A DNA stretch of 6,282 nucleotides, from NCBI GenBank assembly GCA_047618505.1, contig JBLHLB010000248.1, positions 1 through 6,282 of the forward strand, written 5' to 3'. Positions 1 through 5,889 of the stretch are shown here, one piece after another. The position numbers and the translations under genes were made by a program. The notes below the pieces were generated by a model. That model worked only from the letters and a program-made list of their open reading frames with translations, ran no database searches and had not been told where the DNA came from. The stretch's first letter is position 1; each line of letters starts with the position of its first letter. Origin of the DNA: JBLHLB01 sp047618505 (GTDB lineage: Bacteria > Planctomycetota > UBA1135 > GCA-002686595).

Positions 1-2
1 CC

Positions 3-791
3 CTCAGCGAACAACTCCTGGCGATTGCCGCCTGCGGAGATTTCTTCAGCCTTCCCGATGAGCGTGCCTTTTGCGCCGACAGGATCATCTCAGCCATGGC
101 GGATCCGGTGCGCTCACCCATTAGGGAGCGCTTCAGTGGTCTCGGGGATGCCCAGCGCTGGACCCTGGCCCAAGACGAGGTTCTTCGCATCCTGCCTCAA
201 CTCTGTGCGGGCCAATTGGAACCCTTCCGCGTCCTCTGGGAAACGGATTTGATGCGGCTACGGACAGACCGACGTCTCCTGGCGACCTGCGACAAGCATC
301 AGCTTTCCACGCGGGATTGGACGTGCTGGAACGACACCTTGGTGCGTACTCCAGGGGATGCGCCTGGTCGGCACGCCATGTTCGGCAGCAGTGATTCCGA
401 CCGTGTGCTGTATCTGGCCAGTGCAGTCGCCTCCCCCGCCGCAGCAGGCACCGAGCTAGTCACCGAGCAAGTCACCGGAACGATCGCGCGTCTTGTAATC
501 TCAACCCTCTCATGGTTCGACTTGGTCAGCCCAGCGCGACACGCACGACCGAACCTCGAAGAACTGGTCCAGAAACTTAACGATCTCGAAGAAGCGGACC
601 CCACGGACAGCTTGGCTTGGCGCGCCCAGAGTCTGACCAACGCCAGTCCCGAGCTCTGGTTTGGTGGCGCCCAACTTGAAGCCTTCGCCGAGCACAACGC
701 TGCCCTGGGCGTGAGCAGCCTTCGCGCTGATACGATCAAGGAAGTGATCGGCACGGCACTAGCCCCGCCGGCGCGCGCGACCGCCCGCTAG
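3..791 (+). CDS. Unrecognised protein, C-terminal 262 residues (5' end outside window)
   Basis: I do not recognise this family. The frame is open from the first base of the window to a TAG at 789-791. An ATG lies at 96, but the 31 codons before it read as ordinary protein (helix-like LSEQLLAIAACGDFF), and only an AGGA about 11 nt upstream could serve that ATG as a ribosome site. I therefore think the true start is off the left edge. The visible part is soluble-looking and mixed in charge, with no clear signal peptide or membrane helix. It has several Trp residues (for example RDWTCWNDTLV), an Ala/Thr-rich helical stretch in the middle (roughly residues 135-175) and a low-complexity Ala/Pro/Arg tail (ALAPPARATAR). 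No catalytic motif stands out. It is the only + strand gene here and converges on rimJ with overlapping stop codons. It is probably real, because the frame stays open across the whole stretch and looks protein-like; its function is unknown. Confidence 0.72.
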   Translation, partial: LSEQLLAIAACGDFFSLPDERAFCADRIISAMADPVRSPIRERFSGLGDAQRWTLAQDEVLRILPQLCAGQLEPFRVLWETDLMRLRTDRRLLATCDKHQLSTRDWTCWNDTLVRTPGDAPGRHAMFGSSDSDRVLYLASAVASPAAAGTELVTEQVTGTIARLVISTLSWFDLVSPARHARPNLEELVQKLNDLEEADPTDSLAWRAQSLTNASPELWFGGAQLEAFAEHNAALGVSSLRADTIKEVIGTALAPPARATAR

Positions 792-1372
792 GGGTGCACC
801 CAATCGTCGCTGGAGCGCGAAGTCAGCACGTGATCGCGCCAGGCCCCGTCGATGAAGAGGTAGTCGTTGGCCAGTCCTTCGCGTTCAAAGCCCAGTCGCC
901 CCAGGATCGCTTCGCTGCGCTTATTATTCGGCCGGTAATTGGCCATCACGCGGTGCAAATTCCAGTCGCCTAGCCCGAAGCGCACGACTGCATCGACTCC
1001 CTCGAAGGCCAAGCCCTGACCCTCCTGTTGGTGATCCACAGCAAAGCCGAGGTAGGCCGCTTGGAACGCGCCGCGCACCACGTTTGACAGGTTCGCACGC
1101 AGCACAAGCTCGCCCCCATCCCTCAGGAATCCCACAAAGGGTGCGGCTCTTCCTGCTTTGATCTCGATCGCCATTAGATCCAGGTGATCTCTCCACCAGG
1201 GCAACTCGTAATAGGCCTCCGTGCGACGCGGATCCCAGGCGGAATGGGGCTCGCGATTGTGACGCGCGAAGGCCAGTAGTGCTTCTGCATCGCCAACGCT
1301 GGCCACGCGCAGGTCCAAGCGCTTGGTCTTGAGGCGCACGTCGAAGAGTTCGAGATCCTGTCCTTGTTTCAT
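788..1372 (-). CDS. rimJ: RimJ-type N-terminal alanine acetyltransferase (GNAT)
   Basis: This GNAT-fold acetyltransferase transfers acetyl from acetyl-CoA to a protein N-terminus. In E. coli, RimJ acetylates the N-terminal Ala of ribosomal protein S5 in the cytoplasm. The product is 194 residues, the same length as E. coli RimJ as I recall it. Several family blocks match the remembered E. coli protein closely: SNVVRGAFQAAYLGF (96-110), the acetyl-CoA loop QQEGQG (115-120), HRVMANYRPNNKRS (140-153), LGRLGFEREG (157-166) and DGAWRDHVLT (175-184). The ATG overlaps the stop of the upstream transporter gene (ATGA), and a GAGG lies 7 nt upstream inside that gene, which points to translational coupling. 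Its TAG shares a CTAG palindrome with the stop of the convergent gene. The family call is firm. The exact substrate in this organism is inferred; another N-terminal Ala/Ser protein is possible. Confidence 0.93.
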   Translation of the reverse strand: MKQGQDLELFDVRLKTKRLDLRVASVGDAEALLAFARHNREPHSAWDPRRTEAYYELPWWRDHLDLMAIEIKAGRAAPFVGFLRDGGELVLRANLSNVVRGAFQAAYLGFAVDHQQEGQGLAFEGVDAVVRFGLGDWNLHRVMANYRPNNKRSEAILGRLGFEREGLANDYLFIDGAWRDHVLTSRSSDDWVHP

Positions 1373-2673
1373 TTCTCCGCCTCGTCATTGGCTGGGGCTT
1401 CCCCGCCCGCGTCCAGTGGGGATTGCGCTGTGCTTCCGGGCAGGTAGCGCCGCCGTCTGCCCGCTGACCTCGGCCGGATTGTGCGCCGCGACAGGGCGCC
1501 AAGGATGATCAATACAAGCGCGCCCGAGATCAGGAACAAGCCGCGGATCCCCAAACTTCCGGCCACGACACCGCCAAGCATGGACCCACAGGAAACTGCC
1601 ATCGTGCGCGCACTAAAGACAGCGCCCATGGCCCCACCGCGCTCTTCGTTCTTGGTATCCGTAGCTGCCAAGCCGAAGGCGGCCACGTTCGCGCCCGTCG
1701 CGACCAAGCCCAGGACAATGCGCAGGAAAAAGAGCGAGCCGTAGCTCTGCACGACGCCGTGCCCCAGGAGAACTACCCCGGAGAGCAGAGCCGCCCCCGT
1801 GAGCACTCGTCCGTGGCCGCGGATGTCCGCGAGCCGACCCCAGGCAGCCGTCGAAACCAAGGCGGCACAACTCAAGGCGGTGTGCAGCCAAGCCGTGCGC
1901 TCTTCCAAGGTCCCCGTGGGCACTTCGCTCAAATCCTCCACGAATAAGAGCAGTTGCGGGTTTGTCGCGCCAATTCCGATCTGCACCGCGAAGAGGATCA
2001 CGATTGCTGCCCGGATGCGCGGTCGCGCAAGGATGCCGCGCAAGTCTCGGCCCACATCCACAAGGATGGACAGGGGCGCGAAGCCCGCCAAGGTTTGGCG
2101 CTGGGAGACCTCCTCATGGGCAAAGAGGCCAACCAATAGCGCCGCCAGCGCCGATGCCGCGGCCACGACGGCAAAGACCATGCGAAAGCCCCAATGGGCC
2201 TGTACCCAAGCCCCGAGCAAGGGGCCGATGATGCTACCAGCGGCCAGCGAGGCCTGAAGGGATCCAACGACTCGCCCCTGACGAGCCTCCGGCGCCGCAA
2301 CACTCACAAGCGTGACCGAAGGCGGCACAAAACCGCTGAAGACCCCCTGACAAAGGCGCAGGACGACGAGTTGCAGGGGTGTCGTGACGAACCCCATGCA
2401 CCCGACGAAGAGGGTGATCGCCAGGAGCGCGCGCAACACCATCATCTTGCGGCCAAAGCGATCCCCCAGGGCGCCCCAGATCGGTCCCATCAGTGCAGCG
2501 GAAAATGGCGCAGCCCCAAAGGCGACGCCCGTCCACGTCTTGACCGCCGCTTCGCCCTCAACCCCCAGCTCGCGCAGGAAGGTCGGGAAGAACGGCAGAA
2601 AGCTCATCATCCCCACCGCCGTGATCAAATTGGCGGCAAAGACAACCCAGTAGGTCCGTTCCCAACGCTTCAT
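1369..2673 (-). CDS. MdtG-like DHA1 family MFS efflux transporter
   Basis: This is a 434-residue inner-membrane transporter of the major facilitator superfamily, drug:H+ antiporter (12-TM) type. Twelve hydrophobic segments can be placed at about 8-30, 47-68, 79-95, 101-122, 135-158, 163-185, 218-243, 262-280, 287-306, 312-335, 348-372 and 376-394. Motif A (GALGDRFGRK, 67-76) sits in loop 2-3, with a degenerate repeat WGRLADIRGHGR at 278-289. The antiporter motif C is visible as GSIIGPLLG (146-154). The first 185 residues resemble E. coli MdtG from memory, including an LGV-x-G segment after TM1, the GFVP stretch at 114-117 and GxRxVF at 162-167, so small-molecule or drug export is the likely role. 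The substrate is unknown. The C-terminus is a basic patch (RRRR, 406-409) followed by a disordered tail. The ATG at 2673 is the only upstream start before an in-frame TGA at 2694-2692, yet no clear Shine-Dalgarno is seen. Its stop overlaps the rimJ start. Confidence 0.9.
   Translation of the reverse strand: MKRWERTYWVVFAANLITAVGMMSFLPFFPTFLRELGVEGEAAVKTWTGVAFGAAPFSAALMGPIWGALGDRFGRKMMVLRALLAITLFVGCMGFVTTPLQLVVLRLCQGVFSGFVPPSVTLVSVAAPEARQGRVVGSLQASLAAGSIIGPLLGAWVQAHWGFRMVFAVVAAASALAALLVGLFAHEEVSQRQTLAGFAPLSILVDVGRDLRGILARPRIRAAIVILFAVQIGIGATNPQLLLFVEDLSEVPTGTLEERTAWLHTALSCAALVSTAAWGRLADIRGHGRVLTGAALLSGVVLLGHGVVQSYGSLFFLRIVLGLVATGANVAAFGLAATDTKNEERGGAMGAVFSARTMAVSCGSMLGGVVAGSLGIRGLFLISGALVLIILGALSRRTIRPRSAGRRRRYLPGSTAQSPLDAGGEAPANDEAEK
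1380..1383 (-). promoter_or_regulatory. Shine-Dalgarno (GAGG) of rimJ inside the transporter gene
   Basis: On the - strand GAGG is followed by 7 nt and then the rimJ ATG. It lies within the last codons of the MFS gene and supports the ATG at 1372 as the start, with re-initiation or coupling across the ATGA overlap. Confidence 0.55.
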
Positions 2674-2681
2674 GCAATGTA

Positions 2682-2699
2682 CTGAGCATGGTCACTCAG
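2682..2699. repeat. Inverted repeat CTGAG-N8-CTCAG just upstream of the transporter start
   Basis: A perfect 5-bp dyad with an 8-nt spacer ends 8 nt before the transporter ATG, where a Shine-Dalgarno would normally lie. It could be an operator for a dimeric regulator or an mRNA hairpin. A 5-bp dyad is short enough to occur by chance, so the call is tentative. Confidence 0.25.
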
Positions 2700-2716
2700 G
2701 CGTGCAAGCGCAACTC

Positions 2717-2739
2717 CGCTGGGCCCATGCCCGTTGGCG
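2717..2739 (-). other. Short GC hairpin downstream of the HD-GYP gene
   Basis: GGGC (2721-2724) and GCCC (2729-2732) pair around a 4-nt loop. CGC (2717-2719) and GCG (2737-2739) can extend the stem with an internal mismatch and a 3-nt bulge. It lies 10 nt beyond the HD-GYP stop codon. No U-run follows on the - strand, so it is a poor intrinsic terminator. It may be a pause or 3'-end-stabilising structure, or chance in GC-rich DNA. Confidence 0.2.
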
Positions 2740-2748
2740 TGGGACTGA

Positions 2749-4227
2749 TTAGGCCGCTATGCGAGCAGAGAAGTCGTCCTCAAGCTCGATGCGCTTCGCC
2801 GCAAACGCATCGGAGTGAGCCAGGAAGACACGCACCAATTCCGGATCAAACTGCTCAGCCGCCAGCCCGGCCACGTAATCGCAGGTGCGCTCGTGACTCC
2901 AGGCCTCCTTGTAGGGCCGTACCGTCGTCAGGGCGTCATAGACATCGGCCAATGCCATGATGCGCGCCTCCAGGGGGATCTGGTCTTCACGCAAGCCACG
3001 GGGATAGCCGTTGCCGTTCCAATGTTCGTGGTGGCACCATGCAATTGCCTGACCCATGCGCAGATAGCTCTGTTCACCGCTACTGGCCAAAATCGTCTCT
3101 AAGGCCCGAGCTCCAAGTTCCGCGTGGGAGCGCATGATCTCCCACTCGTCCGCACTGAGGGGGCCCGACTTCTTGAGAATCGCATCGGGCACGGCCACCT
3201 TGCCGATGTCGTGCAAGGGAGCTGAAATCTCGAGGTCCTCGATGAATTTATCTGTCAATGCCTCGCGCTCTACCCCGGAGTCCCGCAGGAACTCGCCCAA
3301 CATGCGCGAGAAGATGCTGACCCGCTCCAGGTGCCGGCCGGTAGTTTCATCGCGATTTTCCGCCAGACGTGCCAGGCCGTGGACCGTGGCAAGCTGCGCG
3401 TTGTTCCTTTCAACACGGTGGATCAGCCCTTGGGTCACAAGAGTCAAGGGCGCCTCAAAAGTCTCAACAAACATCTTCTCCTGAGAGCTCAGGACACCGC
3501 TGTTCTCACGGCCTGCAGTTATCTCCAGCACTCCGAGCAGCCGCTCATATCCCTTGAGCTGTAAACGCAGCAACACATCCCCACCCACTTCCCCATCCCA
3601 GGCCCCGGGGGCACCGGCCACAACGGTACCGTCTAGAACGAGGTGAACTCCACGACCAGGGAGTTGAACTGAGACAGCATGCGCCGCAACAACCACCATT
3701 TCCTGCAGGCTTGTCACTGACCTGAGGGAGTCAATGAAGGCCTCTACAATTGTGGACTCGCGCTGTGTGTCTTCAATGCAGTGCTCCAGGGCATCAACGG
3801 TGTCCTGAAGAACCTGGCGAGTGAAATACAGTTGTTGCGTTTCAAGCTGTTCCAGTGCCTGACGTTCGCCCATCTGAAGGAGCGCTTGAAAGGCCTCGCT
3901 GATCTCGGCGTCACCGGCGTGCTCCCCAAGGAGTCGCTCCAAGCCGCCCCGCTCAATCGCAAGAGCAGCGGTACCTAGGTCGTCATCCGGAAGCCAAAGA
4001 ACACGCGGACAGCCAGGCAGTGCCTTGGCAAGTTCCGTGAATAACTGCTTATCTAAGGCCCCCCCAGGCAGTGCCGCAACCACGATTCCCGCAGGTGGCT
4101 TCGATGTCGCCACATGCTCAAGAAGTTCAGCCGAGGTTTCGAAGGACTCCAACCCCGAGGGCAACGGCAGGCCAGCCCGCAGGCGGCGCGCACGCCCTCC
4201 CTTAGCCAAGGCGAAGAAGACCTTCAT
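2749..4227 (-). CDS. HD-GYP domain phosphodiesterase with receiver-like and GAF-like regions
   Basis: This 492-residue cytoplasmic signalling protein is likely to hydrolyse cyclic di-GMP, the usual HD-GYP reaction. Residues 1-115 look like a response-regulator receiver fold but lack the phospho-acceptor Asp: the expected D-x-x-M-P position reads VVAALPGG (49-56). Residues 118-155 are a Gln/Glu-rich probable coiled coil, and about 158-270 are GAF-like. The HD-GYP domain (about 275-470) has H299 (TGRH), HD at 339-340 in HDIGK, H368, HHE at 399-401, GYP at 407-409 and D428, and ends its core with RPYK (437-440). The Glu that often sits four residues before the first His is T295 here. There are no membrane helices, so any sensory input should be cytosolic. 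The ATG at 4227 is the first start after an in-frame TGA at 4254-4252, and no good Shine-Dalgarno is visible. The transporter gene begins 75 nt downstream. The domain call is firm; substrate and signal are inferred. Confidence 0.93.
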   Translation of the reverse strand: MKVFFALAKGGRARRLRAGLPLPSGLESFETSAELLEHVATSKPPAGIVVAALPGGALDKQLFTELAKALPGCPRVLWLPDDDLGTAALAIERGGLERLLGEHAGDAEISEAFQALLQMGERQALEQLETQQLYFTRQVLQDTVDALEHCIEDTQRESTIVEAFIDSLRSVTSLQEMVVVAAHAVSVQLPGRGVHLVLDGTVVAGAPGAWDGEVGGDVLLRLQLKGYERLLGVLEITAGRENSGVLSSQEKMFVETFEAPLTLVTQGLIHRVERNNAQLATVHGLARLAENRDETTGRHLERVSIFSRMLGEFLRDSGVEREALTDKFIEDLEISAPLHDIGKVAVPDAILKKSGPLSADEWEIMRSHAELGARALETILASSGEQSYLRMGQAIAWCHHEHWNGNGYPRGLREDQIPLEARIMALADVYDALTTVRPYKEAWSHERTCDYVAGLAAEQFDPELVRVFLAHSDAFAAKRIELEDDFSARIAA

Positions 4228-4365
4228 TGGGCAATACCAAGGAGCCCTACGTCAGCCTGTGGCTTACGCATCATGGCGGGCAAAGGGAGCGTCTTGGACT
4301 TTGACGGGGGCATCGCTTCTTTGTCTTGGGGAGGGACTGACTCAGCAGATTCGTCTGAATCGCCC

Positions 4366-4393
4366 AAAAGCTTGAGCGTCCAGGCCAGCTCAA
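4366..4393 (-). terminator. Possible weak intrinsic terminator of the ACT/UPF0210 transcript
   Basis: On the - strand TTGAGC and GCTCAA form a perfect 6-bp stem with a 10-nt loop, followed by GC and then four T residues (4369-4366). It is about 107 nt past the UPF0210 stop. The U-run is short and the stem modest, so this is only the best candidate in the gap, not a sure terminator. Confidence 0.3.
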
Positions 4394-4414
4394 CCACGGG
4401 CCCGCCCTCTTCAC

Positions 4415-4491
4415 ACCCCAGGAGTAAACCTCGAACTCATCCCTGGGGGTACCAGACCGTATCTGGCCTGTCCTTCGTCACCCCTTAGGGG
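4415..4491. repeat. Three adjacent stem-loop-forming inverted repeats
   Basis: Starting 9 nt past the UPF0210 stop there are three dyads in a row. CCCC/GGGG (4481-4484 with 4488-4491) has a 3-nt loop. CCAGA/TCTGG (4452-4456 with 4462-4466) has a 5-nt loop and can be extended by GG/CC around a 2-nt bulge. CCCCAGG/CCTGGGG (4416-4422 with 4442-4448) has a 19-nt loop. None is followed by a U-run on the - strand. They may protect the 3' end of the message, act as a regulatory RNA, or bind protein. The sequences of the three stems are unrelated, so this is not a duplicated element. Confidence 0.35.
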
Positions 4492-4500
4492 GATGCCCAA

Positions 4501-5865
4501 TCAGTTCCTATAGCTCTGGAGCGGCGCTGGAATGCGGCCCCCGCGACGGGCCAATTGCACGCAACCGGCCTTGCCCGGGTCCTGCACGATGGCGGTTCCG
4601 AGCAGCCCGCCCCACTCGATTTTGTCCCCGGGACCCTTGCCCGGAACGGGGATAATGCGAACGGCCGTGGTCTTCCAATTCACCATGCCGATGGCCATTT
4701 CGTCTGCGACGATTCCGGCAATGGTGGAAGCAGGTGTGTCGCCTGGGACTGCAACCATGTCGAGTCCTACGGAACAAACCGAGGTCATCGCCTCGAGTTT
4801 GGCCAAGGTGAGCACACCCGCTTCAACAGCGCGAATCATGCCCATGTCCTCTGAGATAGGGATGAAGGCTCCGGATAATCCGCCGACACTGGAGGACGCC
4901 ATGGCGCCGCCCTTCTTGACCGCGTCAGTCAGAAGCGCGAGCGCTGCCGTGGTCCCCGGCGCACCTGTCATATCGACACCGATGAGTTCCAGGATGTCCG
5001 CCACGGAATCTCCCTCGGCCGGGGTCGGTGCCAAGCTCACATCGACGATTCCAAAGACTGTGTTCAAGCGGCGCGCAGTTTCGCGTCCGACCAACTCGCC
5101 CATGCGCGTGATCTTGAAAGCCGTGCGCTTGATCGTTTCCGCCACAGCCAAGAGATCCCAGTCCGGCTCGATGCGCGCCAGGGCGGAGCGCACTACACCG
5201 GGGCCTGAGACACCGACGTTCAAGACAGTCTCCGGCTCGCCCACGCCGATGTGGGCACCGGCGACAAAAGGGTTGTCCTGCACGGCATTGGAAAAGCAGA
5301 CCAGCTTGGCGCAACCAAAGCCGCCGGTGTCCGCCGTCAGGGCCGCCGTTTGCTTCACGATGCGCGAGAAGTGATTGACGGCATCCATGTTGATGCCGGC
5401 GCGCGTACTCGCGATGGAAAGTGAGGCACAGACTCGCTTCGTCTGCGCTAGGGCTTCGGGAATTGACTCGAAGACCGCGTGATCGATGTTGGCATAGCCC
5501 TTTTCGACGTAGGCGCTGAAGCCGCCGATAAAATCGACGCCGACCTCGGCCGCGGCCGCGTCCATGGCCTTCGCCAGAGGAACTAGGTTGTCAGCCCCGG
5601 ACGCCGCGGCAACCCAGGCGATCGGCGTCACTGCAATGCGCTTGTTCACGATCGGCACGCCGTAATCTGCGCTGATGGATTCCGCCACCTCCACGAGCTT
5701 TGAAGCGTGGTGCAGAATCTTCGCGTAGACCTTCTCGCAGCAGGACTCCAGGTCTGGGTCCGCGCAATCGAGTAGGTTGATACCCAGTGTCGTCGTACGA
5801 ATGTCGAGCGTCTCCAGCTCGATCATACGCACGGTTTCAAGGATCTCGCGCTCTGAGAAACTCAT
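4501..5865 (-). CDS. UPF0210 (DUF711) family protein
   Basis: This is a full-length (454 residues) member of UPF0210/DUF711, a conserved family of unknown biochemical function whose structures are described as related to the pyruvate formate-lyase fold. From memory it matches the pneumococcal member along its whole length: DIRTTTLGINLLDCAD (21-36), VNKRIAVTPIAW (73-84), DFIGGFSAYVEKGY (111-124), GINMDAV (157-163), FSNAVQDNPFVAGAHIGVGE (191-210), NVGVSGPGVV (216-225), FKITRMGELVGR (250-261), VDVSLAPTPAEGDSVA (274-289), GTTAALALL (304-312), VGGLSGAFIPISEDMGMI (327-344), SVGLDMVAVPGDTP (365-378), KTTAVRIIP (398-406) and RGGRIPAPL (441-449). It has no signal peptide or membrane helix, so it is probably cytosolic. 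The ATG at 5865 has a GGAGG 9 nt upstream. It lies 24 nt after an ACT-domain gene in the same frame, the classic partner, and they are surely co-transcribed. The family call is near certain; the role is unknown, with small-molecule sensing through the ACT partner a guess. Confidence 0.96.
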   Translation of the reverse strand: MSFSEREILETVRMIELETLDIRTTTLGINLLDCADPDLESCCEKVYAKILHHASKLVEVAESISADYGVPIVNKRIAVTPIAWVAAASGADNLVPLAKAMDAAAAEVGVDFIGGFSAYVEKGYANIDHAVFESIPEALAQTKRVCASLSIASTRAGINMDAVNHFSRIVKQTAALTADTGGFGCAKLVCFSNAVQDNPFVAGAHIGVGEPETVLNVGVSGPGVVRSALARIEPDWDLLAVAETIKRTAFKITRMGELVGRETARRLNTVFGIVDVSLAPTPAEGDSVADILELIGVDMTGAPGTTAALALLTDAVKKGGAMASSSVGGLSGAFIPISEDMGMIRAVEAGVLTLAKLEAMTSVCSVGLDMVAVPGDTPASTIAGIVADEMAIGMVNWKTTAVRIIPVPGKGPGDKIEWGGLLGTAIVQDPGKAGCVQLARRGGRIPAPLQSYRN

Positions 5866-5874
5866 GGTGTTTGT

Positions 5875-5879
5875 CCTCC
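5875..5879 (-). promoter_or_regulatory. Strong Shine-Dalgarno (GGAGG) of the UPF0210 gene
   Basis: GGAGG stands 9 nt before the ATG at 5865 and settles that start. It overlaps the palindrome CTCCGGAG (5876-5883), so a CCTC/GAGG stem could partly mask it when the upstream gene is not being translated. That masking is an inference. Confidence 0.75.
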
Positions 5880-5889
5880 GGAGAGGCCG

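Larger units (their letters stand above)
4228..4500. other. Structured intergenic region between UPF0210 and HD-GYP genes
   Basis: These 273 bp have no convincing gene. A + strand open frame crosses them but is mostly antisense to the HD-GYP gene and has no matching family features. The region must hold the 3' end of the UPF0210 message and probably the promoter and leader of the HD-GYP gene. I could not pick a convincing -35/-10 pair. It holds at least five short inverted repeats: GATTC-N4-GAATC (4348-4361), TTGAGC-N10-GCTCAA (4372-4393), CCCCAGG-N19-CCTGGGG (4416-4448), CCAGA-N5-TCTGG (4452-4466) and CCCC-TTA-GGGG (4481-4491). Confidence 0.5.

Noticed and set aside
96..98. ATG at 96 as the start of the left-edge gene
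   Set aside because: The frame is open and protein-like for 31 codons before it, and the only AGGA is about 11 nt away, so a start outside the window is more likely. It cannot be ruled out.
299..754. - strand frame of 151 codons opposite the left-edge gene
   Set aside because: The + strand frame is open for the full 789 bp and reads as more protein-like; the - strand frame is Ser/Arg-rich and has no recognisable ribosome site or partner.
924..1502. Second - strand frame of 192 codons over rimJ and the transporter end
   Set aside because: It is Arg/Gly-rich shadow sequence in another frame across two genes identified with confidence.
1799..2257. + strand frame of 152 codons inside the transporter
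   Set aside because: It is antisense to transmembrane-coding sequence, with a composition of Ala/Arg/Lys/Pro typical of the reverse of MFS genes.
2674..2748. Sigma-70 promoter for the transporter (TTGCAC with a 17-nt spacer)
   Set aside because: The -10 position reads CAGTAC, a poor match, and it would place the transcript start at or within the coding sequence.
4228..4400. Cyclic di-GMP riboswitch in front of the HD-GYP gene
   Set aside because: I looked for the conserved GEMM core motifs on the - strand and did not find them.
4114..4488. + strand frame extending into the 273-bp gap
   Set aside because: It begins antisense to the HD-GYP gene and continues as low-complexity Ser/Pro/Gly sequence, with no family signature.
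4532..5374. Long + strand open frame of 280 codons
   Set aside because: It is antisense to the UPF0210 gene, whose every conserved family block is on the - strand. It is a GC-rich shadow with Ser/Thr/Pro/Arg-rich sequence.
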